Shown piece after piece: positions 16,521 to 25,541 of a stretch of 64,000 nucleotides of DNA (position 1 is the stretch's first letter; each line of letters starts with the position of its first letter). Made by a program: the position numbers and the translations under genes. Under the pieces are notes generated by a model that was not told the origin of the DNA, ran no database searches, and saw nothing but the letters and a program-made list of their open reading frames with translations. This DNA is from FEN-1297 sp963834015 (lineage in GTDB: Bacteria > Bacteroidota > Ignavibacteria > Ignavibacteriales > Ignavibacteriaceae), in NCBI GenBank assembly GCA_963834015.1, contig CAWIAG010000004.1:496001-560000 (forward strand), read 5' to 3'.

Positions 16521-18560
16521 TTGTTCATCAGTGATAAAAGCAAATCCAGGGCTTCTATACATAGCTTAAGTATAAAGTCCGATAAAAAAGATTTGAACAA
16601 ATATTTCTCTTCAAAAAAACTCGGTTCTTTTGTTGAGACCGGCAAAACTTATTTTAGATTATTTGCGCCTGAAGCTAAAGAAGTAATACTTGTTACGTTT
16701 GAAAATCCGGAAGATGTTAATGGACGGGAATACCATATGAATCATGATTCCGACGATGTATGGGAAACAGTTCTGCCGGGAGAGAGTTATGGCCTGTTTT
16801 ATGGTTTTAAAGTTTTTAATCCGAAATATCCTGAAACAAAAGATGTAGTTTGCATTGACCCTTATACAAGGGCGGTCGCTACTTATAATACTTATTTCCC
16901 CCTAAGGCGTTCTATAGTTATAAAGGAAAATGATTATGATTGGGACGGGGACCAATGGATACAAAGGGATTGGCGCGATGTTGTGATTTACGAAATGCAT
17001 ATTATGGATTTAACAGCCGATTCTTCATCCGGCTGCAGCGAACCGGGGACTTATCATGGTTTGATCGAGCATGGGAAAACCGGCGGGATTGATTATATTA
17101 AAAGTTTAGGTGTTAATACCGTCGAGATTTTACCCTCCCAGGAATTTGCCAATATCGAAATTCCGTATAATGACTCGTTCAACGGAAGATATAATTCATG
17201 GAATTCTTATGAGAGAAATTATTGGGGTTACATGACTGCAGCTTTTTTTGCGCCTGAAGTTTATTACAGCAGCGATGCAAATCATTTAATGTGGAACGTT
17301 TGGAGCGGCACTTCGGCTAAACAGGTTTCCGAATATAAAGATATGGTGAAAGCTTTCCACAAAGAAGGTATTGCCGTAGTTATGGATGTTGTGTACAATC
17401 ATCTTTCCGAGTACGAGCTGGGCAATTTAAAGGAAATTGCCAGGGATTATTATTTCCGTTTTGATAAAAGAGGAAATTTTATTGCTGAAAGCGGCTGCGG
17501 CAATGATATTAAGACAGAACGGCCGATGATGCGAAGAATAATAGTGGAGAGTATCATTTATTGGATGACGGAATACCACATAGACGGTTTTCGCTTTGAC
17601 CTGGGTAAACTTATCGACTGGGAAACCATTGAAGAGATTATCCATGAAGCAAAAAAAATTAATCCTGATGTTATTTTTGTTTGCGAACCATGGGGCGGCG
17701 GTTACGATCCCGCTGCTTTTTCACTTAGAGGCTGGGGAAGCTGGAATGATCAGATCAGAAACGGTATTAAGGGTGAAAATCCTGTTTACGGGCCCGGATG
17801 GATTTTCGGTAAATGGTTTGGCAATAATAATCCCGAAAGAATTAAAAGCTATGTAAACGGAACATTAGTAAGAGATAATCATGGGTTATTTCAAAAGAAA
17901 GAACATTCTGTAAATTATCTTTCGGCGCATGACGGCTATACTCTTGGCGATTTTATCAGGATTGGAACCGGGAAAATCAGAGAGGATGAAGTAGTTAAAG
18001 ATATTGAATCATTTGTCAAATTGACGCCGCATGAATTAAGATTAAATAAGCTGGCCGCTTTATTCCTTTTTACGTCGCAAGGAATTGTTATGTTCCAGGA
18101 AGGCGATGAATTTGCAAGGGCAAAAGTAATTGCCGATACTGATTTCACTCCTGATAAGGATAAAGGGAAGCTGGATAATAACAGCTATAATAAAGACGAT
18201 GCAACAAACTACATTAACTATAATCATATGAAACTTAATGAAGATTTGAAAAATTATTATTCGGGGCTGATTGCTTTAAGAAAGAGGTTTGCTGCATTCA
18301 GAAGAACAAATTATGAGGATATCTCTTTCTTTAATGCGGATGAAAATCCCTTTGCTCTTGGTTATCAGCTTAATTATAATGAGGAAGTTTTTATTGTCCT
18401 CTTTAATGCGGATATGTATAAAACTCAGAGCTTTAATTTACCGGAAGGCAAATGGAATATATTGGCAGATCCCGGTAAAGCGGGTATTGAATCGCTCGGT
18501 GTTGTTGAGGTTGGCATTGTGCTGGAGCCTTCAACAGGCGTTGTATTGAAGAAAAATTAA
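16521..18560 (+). CDS. GH13 glycoside hydrolase, pullulanase/debranching-type
   Basis: A 679-residue enzyme with a CBM48/isoamylase-N-like domain (about residues 30-130, YFRLFAPEAKEVILVTF) followed by a GH13 TIM barrel. The four conserved regions are DVVYNH (region I, about residue 290), GFRFDLGKL (region II with the nucleophile Asp), CEPWG (region III with the acid/base Glu) and SAHD (region IV). Pullulanase- and isoamylase-type enzymes with this architecture cleave alpha-1,6 branches in glycogen or pullulan. There is no signal peptide, so intracellular glycogen use is likely. The start is TTG at 16521. It is convergent with hydE; the link to hydrogen metabolism may only be positional. Confidence 0.8.
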   Translation: MFISDKSKSRASIHSLSIKSDKKDLNKYFSSKKLGSFVETGKTYFRLFAPEAKEVILVTFENPEDVNGREYHMNHDSDDVWETVLPGESYGLFYGFKVFNPKYPETKDVVCIDPYTRAVATYNTYFPLRRSIVIKENDYDWDGDQWIQRDWRDVVIYEMHIMDLTADSSSGCSEPGTYHGLIEHGKTGGIDYIKSLGVNTVEILPSQEFANIEIPYNDSFNGRYNSWNSYERNYWGYMTAAFFAPEVYYSSDANHLMWNVWSGTSAKQVSEYKDMVKAFHKEGIAVVMDVVYNHLSEYELGNLKEIARDYYFRFDKRGNFIAESGCGNDIKTERPMMRRIIVESIIYWMTEYHIDGFRFDLGKLIDWETIEEIIHEAKKINPDVIFVCEPWGGGYDPAAFSLRGWGSWNDQIRNGIKGENPVYGPGWIFGKWFGNNNPERIKSYVNGTLVRDNHGLFQKKEHSVNYLSAHDGYTLGDFIRIGTGKIREDEVVKDIESFVKLTPHELRLNKLAALFLFTSQGIVMFQEGDEFARAKVIADTDFTPDKDKGKLDNNSYNKDDATNYINYNHMKLNEDLKNYYSGLIALRKRFAAFRRTNYEDISFFNADENPFALGYQLNYNEEVFIVLFNADMYKTQSFNLPEGKWNILADPGKAGIESLGVVEVGIVLEPSTGVVLKKN

Positions 18561-18600
18561 AATACTGATTTACAAAATTTTATAATATTATAATAAATCA

Positions 18601-19626
18601 TTAACTTTTCAGAGTGTGCCCCTGTCCTGCTCCAATACTTCTGCCTAAAGAATCGATCATTAGTCCGAGACAGGAAGCGCATAAATTCGGATTATCATTT
18701 ACACATTTCTTATTTGGATAAATAGCATATCTCTCCCTGTATGGTGCAGGCGTATAATTTGGCATTATAACATTTGCACCAACCTGCAACCCTTTTTCTC
18801 TTCCGTATTGATCCATTGTACCAAGAGCCGTTGTTGCCGGAATATGTGAATTTTTTAATACTATTCTGCCGGCAGCCATTACTTTTAAAATTAAATTTAT
18901 ACCGCAGGCGCTCTGCTTACGGTAAGGAGTATTTGGTGAAGGAATAAAGGGACTGAACGAAGCCATGTCAACGTCAAGTTCTTTGCAAAGGATAATATCA
19001 TCTGCAAGGTCATTTAATGTCTGTTGAGGCATCCCTACTAAGTTACCGCTTCCAATCTGATAACCTATGGATTTTAAATAAATCAGATGATCAAGCCTGT
19101 CCTGAAGCCTTTGTTTTGAATGGTATATGGAATACAATCCTGGATTAGCGGTTTCGTGTTTTAACAGATACCGGTCAGCCCCCGCTTTTCTCCACATTTT
19201 ATATTCACTAAAACTCCTTTCGCCCAGGCTTAAAGTAATTGCAATATCAAACTCATCCTTGATACTTTTGATAATGTCTTCTATATCTTCTGCAGTACCG
19301 TCAAAATCTTCGCCGGATTGAAGTACAATTGTGCGTATTCCATTTTGATAAATCACACCTGCAGTATTAAGAATTTCATCTTTACTCATACGGTACCTGG
19401 TAAGAGAGTAATTGCTTTTTCTCAGCCCGCAGTATAAACATTCCTGTTCGCAGTAATTTGAAAATTCTATTATACCTCTTAAATGAACTTCATCACCGCA
19501 ATATTGCTTTCTTACTTCGTCTGCTTTTTGATACAATAAAATTATCTCATTCCTATCTTCAACCTGCAGGAGCGAAATAATATCATCTTTATCTAATTTT
19601 TCTTTATCCAGAATTTTGTCAATCAT
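18601..19626 (-). CDS. hydE: [FeFe]-hydrogenase maturase HydE (radical SAM)
   Basis: A 341-residue radical SAM enzyme of H-cluster assembly, which processes the HydG-made Fe(CO)2(CN)cysteine synthon towards the diiron subcluster. The [4Fe-4S]-SAM motif CEQECLYC places Cys at residues 59, 63 and 66. HLRGIIEFSNYC before it, and later YLLKHETANPGLY, GSGNLVGMPQQT and FSPFIPSPNTPY, are typical HydE blocks. AAGGA precedes the ATG at 19626. It lies 38 bases downstream of hydG on minus, most likely in one transcript. Confidence 0.93.
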   Translation of the reverse strand: MIDKILDKEKLDKDDIISLLQVEDRNEIILLYQKADEVRKQYCGDEVHLRGIIEFSNYCEQECLYCGLRKSNYSLTRYRMSKDEILNTAGVIYQNGIRTIVLQSGEDFDGTAEDIEDIIKSIKDEFDIAITLSLGERSFSEYKMWRKAGADRYLLKHETANPGLYSIYHSKQRLQDRLDHLIYLKSIGYQIGSGNLVGMPQQTLNDLADDIILCKELDVDMASFSPFIPSPNTPYRKQSACGINLILKVMAAGRIVLKNSHIPATTALGTMDQYGREKGLQVGANVIMPNYTPAPYRERYAIYPNKKCVNDNPNLCASCLGLMIDSLGRSIGAGQGHTLKS

Positions 19627-19664
19627 TATTTCCTTAAAGATTTAAATCAAAAAAAATTTTTATC

Positions 19665-21056
19665 TTACATGAATACATCTCTTTCGCCGGCATCAACTTT
19701 CTCCACCATACTTATAACTTTTTTCTTAATTGTTCCATCTGTTTTTTCAACCTCATCGCGAAAAAAATTTCCTGAAACTTCTTTTGTCTCTTGCGATGCA
19801 AAATCATTAAGATATTCTTTAAATGTTGCTAATGCATTTGGTGTGCAAATCTTACCTATATTGCCCGTCTTTGCCAGTTCCATAAACCTGTCGCCCGTTC
19901 TGTTTGAACGATAGCAGGCTGTACAGAAACTGGGCAGGTAACCAAGCGCTGTACAATCCCTGACAACTTCGTCAAGCGGCCGGTGATCACCAAGCTGAAA
20001 TTGTTCCAGCTCATGTTCTGCCAAACTGTCTTTAGATTCCTTATAGCTTCCGGGGGCAGTTCTGCTGCCGGCACTTATTTGAGATACTCCTACCGTAAAC
20101 AGGTCCCTTCTTAATTCGGCACGCTCACGCGTTGATAAAATGATTCCTGTATAGGGAACAGCCAGCCTGATTATAGCAATTAATTTTTTAAATGAAAGAT
20201 CATCAACTGCATGCGGAATCTGCATTGCTGCCGGTGCATTTAAAGCCGGCTCTAACCTTGGGATGGAAATTGTATGCGGCCCGACTCCAATTCTTGAGTC
20301 AAGATCAAATGCGTGGGTCAACAGCGCCAAAGTCTCAAATTTGTAATCGGTTAATCCGAATAAAGCGCCTATTCCTACATCATCGATGCCCGCCTGCAAA
20401 GCTCTTTCCATTGCGAAAAGCCGCCATGCATAATCCCTCTTAGGCCCTTCCGGGTGCATTGTCATATAAGTTTCATAATGATATGTTTCCTGGAAGCATT
20501 GATAAGTGCCGATGCCAAAGTTTTTAAGCTTTACAAAATCTTCAACTGATAATGGTGCAATGTTTGCGTTTATTCTCCTGATATTATTCCCGTTGTAATC
20601 AATTTTATAAATTCGTTCTATCGCTTCGCCTATAAAATCAATTGAAGCCTTTTTAGGATGCTCACCGAAAACTACAAGAATCCTTTTCTGCCCCTGCATA
20701 ACAAGAAATTTTGCTTCTTCCTCTATCTCATCTAATGTTAATGTCTTTCTTTTTAGTCCTCTGTTATCTTTTCTGAATGCGCAGTAAAGGCAATTATTTA
20801 CGCAGAGATTAGTAACATAAAGAGGGGCAAAAAGGACCAGCCTGTTGCCATAGATTTTTTCTTTTATTTTTTTTGCAGTGTTGAATAATTCATCAAGTAT
20901 TTCAGGGGAAGTAATATTTAAAAGCGCTGCGCTCTCCTGAAGCGTTATACCTTTTGCTTCGGACGCTTTTATTATAATTTCTTTTTGGAGGGACTCATTT
21001 TTAAGCTTTTCATCTGTTAATAAACTGTTTATAATACTTTCATTTATAAAGTACAT
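19665..21056 (-). CDS. hydG: [FeFe]-hydrogenase maturase HydG (tyrosine lyase)
   Basis: A 463-residue radical SAM enzyme that cleaves tyrosine to give the CO and CN ligands of the H-cluster. The N-terminal SAM cluster motif CVNNCLYC gives Cys 85, 89 and 92. The C-terminal auxiliary cluster signature FCTACYRSNRTGD, followed about 22 residues later by another Cys (KICTPNA), is present and distinguishes HydG from ThiH. Other blocks are FQETYHYETYMTMHPEGPK and GVSQISAGSRTAPGSY. Full length. GAGG lies shortly before the ATG. It is divergent from the aspartase-like gene across 246 bases that must contain both promoters. Confidence 0.94.
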   Translation of the reverse strand: MYFINESIINSLLTDEKLKNESLQKEIIIKASEAKGITLQESAALLNITSPEILDELFNTAKKIKEKIYGNRLVLFAPLYVTNLCVNNCLYCAFRKDNRGLKRKTLTLDEIEEEAKFLVMQGQKRILVVFGEHPKKASIDFIGEAIERIYKIDYNGNNIRRINANIAPLSVEDFVKLKNFGIGTYQCFQETYHYETYMTMHPEGPKRDYAWRLFAMERALQAGIDDVGIGALFGLTDYKFETLALLTHAFDLDSRIGVGPHTISIPRLEPALNAPAAMQIPHAVDDLSFKKLIAIIRLAVPYTGIILSTRERAELRRDLFTVGVSQISAGSRTAPGSYKESKDSLAEHELEQFQLGDHRPLDEVVRDCTALGYLPSFCTACYRSNRTGDRFMELAKTGNIGKICTPNALATFKEYLNDFASQETKEVSGNFFRDEVEKTDGTIKKKVISMVEKVDAGERDVFM

Positions 21057-21302
21057 TTGCCAACCTCATAGTTTTCGAAATAATTACCGCTTTTCCAACG
21101 CAATAAATATACCAGAAGAAGAAACTCTTTTTCTGTTGAAATAATCATAAATGCGAAATATTTTTCTAAAATCAGAGAAGTAATACCTAAATCTCATTGC
21201 AGCATAAAGAATCCCGCTTATTTTATCCGTTAATGATGCGTTTACCAGGATTTTAAAATTATTGGAACGCTTTTTGAATTTACAGTAAAAAAACAGGCTT
21301 GT

Positions 21303-22712
21303 ATGCGTGAAGAATTTGATTCGTTAGGTAAATTATTTGTGCCGGATGAGGCAGTTTATGGTATCCATACACTAAGGGCATTGGATAATTTCCCGGTTAC
21401 CGGGGAACGTGTAAGCTTATATATGATTAAAGCTTACCTGCTTGTTAAAAGCGCTGCACTTGAAACAAACCATAAGCTTGGCCGCCTTGGTGAGGAGAAA
21501 TATCAACCAATAAGCCGTGCAATAGATCTGCTGTTGGATGAAACTGAAAAATCTATGAAGAAAGAATCGTTTTCAATTTATGAGAAGATAATTGTTGATC
21601 CTTTCCAGGGCGGCGCCGGAACTTCTTTGAATATGAATATTAATGAAGTTATTGCAAATACGGCTCTTTCTGTTTGTGGAAAAAAATACGGTGATTACTC
21701 CTTCATTAACCCGATTGATGATATAAATTTATTTCAGTCGACTAATGATACTTACCCGACTGCTTTAAAAGTGGCTTCTATTTACCTGATGAGGGAACTG
21801 GCAGAATCTTTTTCCACACTGCAAAATTCATTGCAAAAAAAAGAAAACGAATTCAGCAATATAATTAAACTTGGCAGAACCCAATTGCAGGATGCCGTTG
21901 CTATAACGCTTGGACAGGAGTTCGGCGCTTATGCGCAGGCAATTGCCCGCGACAGATGGCGTATGTATAATGGTGAAGAAAGGCTTAGATCTGTAAATCT
22001 TGGCGGTACTGCAGTCGGCAACTACGTCTCTGCTCCAATAGAATATGTTTTAAATGTTAACACCGAACTGAAAAAAATAACCGGCTTGCCTGTTGCAAAA
22101 GCCGAAGATCTTATTGATGCTACTCAAAACCTGGATGTATTTGTTGAAGTGCACGGGCTGGTAAAAGCCGGCGCTTGTTCAATAATAAAAATATGCAATG
22201 ATTTAAGGCTATTGTCCAGCGGGCCGCATGGCGGAATAGGCGAAATTATTTTGCCCGCAATGCAGGCCGGCTCCAGTATAATGCCCGGGAAAGTAAATCC
22301 CGTAATACTTGAAAATACAATCCAGGTTTGTGAGCTTGTTAAAGGTTTTGATGTTGTAATTTCCAACCTTGCGGCTTCCGGTAATTTAGAGCTGAACGCA
22401 TTTACTCCATTAATTGCACATCTTTTCCTTAAGTCACTTGAGATGCTGCGCGACGTTATTGTAAACCTTGCTGAAAGGTGTATTGATGGTATTGAAGCAA
22501 ATATAGATCGCTGCAAAAGCAATTTGATAAATTCAAGCGCAGTTGCCGCTTCTCTTATTAATATATTCGGGTATGAAACAATTGCAAAAATTGTTAAGGA
22601 AGCTGAAGAAAATAAATTAACTTTTGTTGAACTGCTGAAAAAGAAAAAAATGCTTGGTGAAAAGGAACTTTATGCATTACTGGCTAAAGAAATGGGCGTA
22701 AAGAATGAATAA
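21303..22712 (+). CDS. Aspartate ammonia-lyase-like protein of the hydrogenase maturation locus
   Basis: A 469-residue member of the fumarase/aspartase superfamily. FQGGAGTSLNMNINEVIANTA, STNDTYPTALK, GRTQLQDAVAITLGQEFGA and GSSIMPGKVNPVILENTIQV are the conserved blocks; GTSLNMNINEV and the VNPVI signature favour an aspartase over a fumarase. It overlaps hydF by eight bases, indicating a shared transcript and probably linked function. Aspartase genes beside hydE/hydG/hydF are known from other anaerobes. A role in supplying ammonium for the bridging azadithiolate amine of the H-cluster is an attractive inference, not shown here. The ribosome site is weak. Confidence 0.8.
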   Translation: MREEFDSLGKLFVPDEAVYGIHTLRALDNFPVTGERVSLYMIKAYLLVKSAALETNHKLGRLGEEKYQPISRAIDLLLDETEKSMKKESFSIYEKIIVDPFQGGAGTSLNMNINEVIANTALSVCGKKYGDYSFINPIDDINLFQSTNDTYPTALKVASIYLMRELAESFSTLQNSLQKKENEFSNIIKLGRTQLQDAVAITLGQEFGAYAQAIARDRWRMYNGEERLRSVNLGGTAVGNYVSAPIEYVLNVNTELKKITGLPVAKAEDLIDATQNLDVFVEVHGLVKAGACSIIKICNDLRLLSSGPHGGIGEIILPAMQAGSSIMPGKVNPVILENTIQVCELVKGFDVVISNLAASGNLELNAFTPLIAHLFLKSLEMLRDVIVNLAERCIDGIEANIDRCKSNLINSSAVAASLINIFGYETIAKIVKEAEENKLTFVELLKKKKMLGEKELYALLAKEMGVKNE

Positions 22713-23925
22713 TGTACCGAATTCCGAAAGAGCTCATATCGCATTCGTAGGTAAACGTAACGCCGGTAAATCTTCACTGGTAAATTTATTTTTGGGGCAG
22801 GAACTTTGTATAGTAAGCGAGGTTGCCGGCACAACAACGGATCCGGTAAAGAAGGCGATGGAACTACTGCCGTACGGGCCGATTGTTTTGATTGATACCG
22901 CAGGTATTGATGATGCAGGCGAACTTGGTGAAAAAAGAATAAGTAAAACCGTTAAAGCAATTTCCCAGGCAGATTTTGTAATTGTTGTGGCAGATGCGCG
23001 TGAAAGAATTTCTCATAAGGAACTGGAACTAATTCAATATCTTAATAAGGTTTCAACGCCTTTTGTTATTGCAGTGAATAAAATTGAGTTTGGAGTAAAT
23101 CCACTTTTGCTGGCAGAAATAAAAATGCTTAAAGCAACTCACTTTGAAATCTCATGTGCAGAAAATGTCGGGATTGATACGTTAAAATCTAAAGTGATAA
23201 GATTATTGCCGAAAGGAGACGGCCCTGAGCTGATTGGCGATTTAGTTAAACAGGGTGATATAATTGTACTGGTTGTTCCAATTGACCTCGGCGCCCCTAA
23301 AGGCAGGCTGATACTGCCGCAGGTGCAGACAATCCGTGAAGCTCTTGATGAAGATACAATTGTTGTTGTTGCAAAAGATAAAGAACTAAGGGCTGTGCTT
23401 AAAGCGTTTAAAGATCCGCCGGCGCTTGTTGTAACCGACAGCCAGGCGATTATGAGAGTAGCTGCCGATGTGCCGGAAAATGTAAAGCTGACTACATTTT
23501 CGATTTTAATGGCGCGTTATAAAGGAAATCTTCCCTTATTTGTTAAAGCGCTTCATGCTGTTGACACTTTAGAAGACGGCGATAAAATATTAATAGCCGA
23601 AGCTTGTACACACCATGCGCAGGCTGATGATATAGGTAAGGTAAAAATACCGCGCTGGTTAAGGCTTCATACAAAAAAGAATTTGGAATTTGAAGTAAGC
23701 AGCGGAACTGATTTCCCTGAAGATTTGTCCGGTTTTAAATTGATTGTTCATTGCGGAGCATGTATGATTACAAGGCATGTAATGCAGGCCCGTATTAAAC
23801 AAGCAGCGCTTGCTGAAATACCTATCATCAACTACGGGGTTTTAATATCTTACATGCATGGTGCAATTCCAAGGGCATTATTGCCTTTTAGTGAGGCTGT
23901 CTCTGAATGGAGTAATAATAGATAG
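22705..23925 (+). CDS. hydF: [FeFe]-hydrogenase maturation GTPase HydF
   Basis: A 406-residue scaffold GTPase that carries the diiron subcluster and delivers it to apo-hydrogenase. The GTPase domain shows GKRNAGKSSLVNLFLG (P-loop, about residues 16-31), TTTDPVKK (switch I), DTAGIDD (G3) and NKIE (G4). The C-terminal Fe-S ligands are in EACTHHAQADD (Cys-x-His) and HCGACMITRHVM (HCxxC). Full length. It starts inside the aspartase-like gene. A 30-bp perfect palindrome and then the hairpin repeat array follow. Confidence 0.95.
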   Translation: MNNVPNSERAHIAFVGKRNAGKSSLVNLFLGQELCIVSEVAGTTTDPVKKAMELLPYGPIVLIDTAGIDDAGELGEKRISKTVKAISQADFVIVVADARERISHKELELIQYLNKVSTPFVIAVNKIEFGVNPLLLAEIKMLKATHFEISCAENVGIDTLKSKVIRLLPKGDGPELIGDLVKQGDIIVLVVPIDLGAPKGRLILPQVQTIREALDEDTIVVVAKDKELRAVLKAFKDPPALVVTDSQAIMRVAADVPENVKLTTFSILMARYKGNLPLFVKALHAVDTLEDGDKILIAEACTHHAQADDIGKVKIPRWLRLHTKKNLEFEVSSGTDFPEDLSGFKLIVHCGACMITRHVMQARIKQAALAEIPIINYGVLISYMHGAIPRALLPFSEAVSEWSNNR

Positions 23926-23964
23926 GTTTGAGATTAATGGAATAAGTTTTGTTATTTAGGGATG

Positions 23965-23994
23965 CCCGGCACCTGCCTGCAGGCAGGTGCCGGG
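23965..23994. repeat. Perfect 30-bp palindrome downstream of hydF
   Basis: The 15 bases from 23965 (CCCGGCACCTGCCTG) are the exact reverse complement of 23980-23994. The core CCCGGCACCTG and GTGCCGGG recur as a shorter hairpin at 15770-15789. It is followed by the TTATTTTAAATATCATTTGTG tail of the dispersed element family. No T-run is adjacent. Confidence 0.75.
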
Positions 23995-24041
23995 GTTATT
24001 TTAAATATCATTTGTGTTATTTCAGTTAGTTTAAGGTATCG

Positions 24042-24777
24042 CATCTGCGATGCTACAAGCATTCCGCAGCTACGCTGCTTGAAACCATTCCGCATCAACG
24101 ATGCTGCAAGTATTCCGCAGCTACGCTGCTTGAAACCATTCCGCATCAACGATGCTGCAAGTATTCCGCAGCTACGCTGCTTGAAACCATTCCGCATCAA
24201 CGATGCTGCAAGCATTCCGCAGCTACGCTGCTTGAAACCATTCCGCGTCAACGATGCTGCAAGCAATCGCAGCTACGCTGCTTGAAACCATTCCGCGTCA
24301 ACGATGCTGCAAGCAATCGCAGCTACGCTGCTTGAAACCATTCCGCATCAACGATGCTACAAATATTCCGCAGCTACGCTGCTTGAAACCATTCCGCATC
24401 AACGATGCTACAAGCATTCCGCAGCTACGCTGCTTGAAACCATTCCGCATCAACGATGCTACAAGTATTCCGCAGCTACGCTGCTTGAAACCATTCCGCA
24501 TCAACGATGCTACAAGCATTCCGCAGCTACGCTTCTTGAAACCATTCCGCGTCAACGATGCTGCAAGCAATCGCAGCTACGCTTCTTGAAACCATGTCGC
24601 ATCTGCGATGCTACAAGCATATTGCAGCTACGCTGCTTGAAACCATTCCGCATCAACGATGCTGCAAGTATTCCGCAGCTACGCTGCTTGAAACCATGTT
24701 GCATCAACGATGCTGCAAGCATTCCGCAGCTACGCTGCTTGGAACTATGTCGCATCTACAATCCTACAAGTGTTTAA
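24042..24777. repeat. Tandem array of 51-bp double-hairpin units (about 14 copies)
   Basis: The unit is CCGCAGCTACGCTGCTT, then GAAACCATT, then CCGCATCAACGATGCT, then GCAAGTATT (starts at 24064, 24115, 24166, 24217 and onward; 51-base spacing, with occasional 50-base units). Each unit holds two perfect 5-bp-stem triloop hairpins, GCAGC-TAC-GCTGC and GCATC-AAC-GATGC, so the real ancestral unit is about 25-26 bases. The two half-units alternate strictly in most of the array. Edges are degenerate (ATCTGCGAT at left; a broken stem CATC-TAC-AATC at right). Because 51 is divisible by three and the unit lacks stops in several frames, it creates spurious overlapping open frames on both strands. Confidence 0.9.
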
Positions 24778-25046
24778 TTATTGAATTGTCTTTCTCAATA
24801 GTGAGAAATTTATGAGTCTGCTTCGGAACTTTTACTTATTTAAGGAACCATATTTGGTTACTATTGTTCATCTGGATTATTTGTATTTGTCAAATGAGTA
24901 TCTGTTTTGAAAAAATTTTTTCCAATCTTAGGAAATGACAATATTTCCGGGCATAAATAGTTAAAAAACAATGTAAATTTTAATATTTTGAGGGTATTTT
25001 ATGGCACTTAATATGAATGTACTTTGTTGAAAAAATTGAGGAGTAA

Positions 25047-25541
25047 ATGCATACGCATATTTTTGAAAATTTTGAACCAAATGATAAAAGTAGTTTAATT
25101 CCTCTACTACAGGAAGTCCAAAGCGTTTATGGTTATTTACCGGAATCTGCCCTTCAGGAAGTTTCAGATTTTGTTGGGATGCCCTTAAGTCGTGTTTATG
25201 GTGTAGCTACTTTTTATAATCAATTTAGACTTGCCCCGTTGGGTGAGAATATAATCAGAGTTTGCCGTGGTACGGCATGTCATGTAAAGAATTCGGCTAA
25301 TATTTTGCTTGCATTGGAAAATGCTTTAAATATTAAAGCAGGCGGAACTACCAGAGATAGAAAATTTACTATCGAAGTAGTCAACTGTATAGGTGCTTGC
25401 AGTATTGCCCCGGTAATCACAGTTAATGATGAATACTTCGGGCGCATAACTGTAAAAGATATTCCTAATATAGTAAAGAAATATTCCAAAGCGTCAAAAC
25501 AAAAAGATGCCGCTATTACGCCGGAGGTAGGGTTAGTATGA
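25047..25541 (+). CDS. hydC: NAD(H)-linked [FeFe]-hydrogenase gamma subunit, NuoE-like (set 1)
   Basis: A 164-residue thioredoxin-like [2Fe-2S] protein of the NuoE/HoxE family, the small electron-transfer subunit of trimeric HydABC hydrogenases. The four cluster ligands are Cys 73 and 78 (CRGTACHVK) and Cys 114 and 118 (NCIGACSIAP). VYGVATFYNQFRLAP is the family block before the first ligand. GAGGAG lies six bases before the ATG. It overlaps hydB1 by four bases and heads a co-directional hydrogenase cluster directly after the repeat array. Confidence 0.92.
   Translation: MHTHIFENFEPNDKSSLIPLLQEVQSVYGYLPESALQEVSDFVGMPLSRVYGVATFYNQFRLAPLGENIIRVCRGTACHVKNSANILLALENALNIKAGGTTRDRKFTIEVVNCIGACSIAPVITVNDEYFGRITVKDIPNIVKKYSKASKQKDAAITPEVGLV

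Noticed and set aside
24042..24777. CRISPR array
   Set aside because: Units are contiguous with no unique spacers, the alternation is of two related half-units, and no cas gene is present.
23952..24815. Several overlapping open frames on both strands encoding 17-residue repeats
   Set aside because: They are by-products of a 51-base (17-codon) tandem repeat lacking stops; they lack ribosome sites and all frames look equally protein-like.
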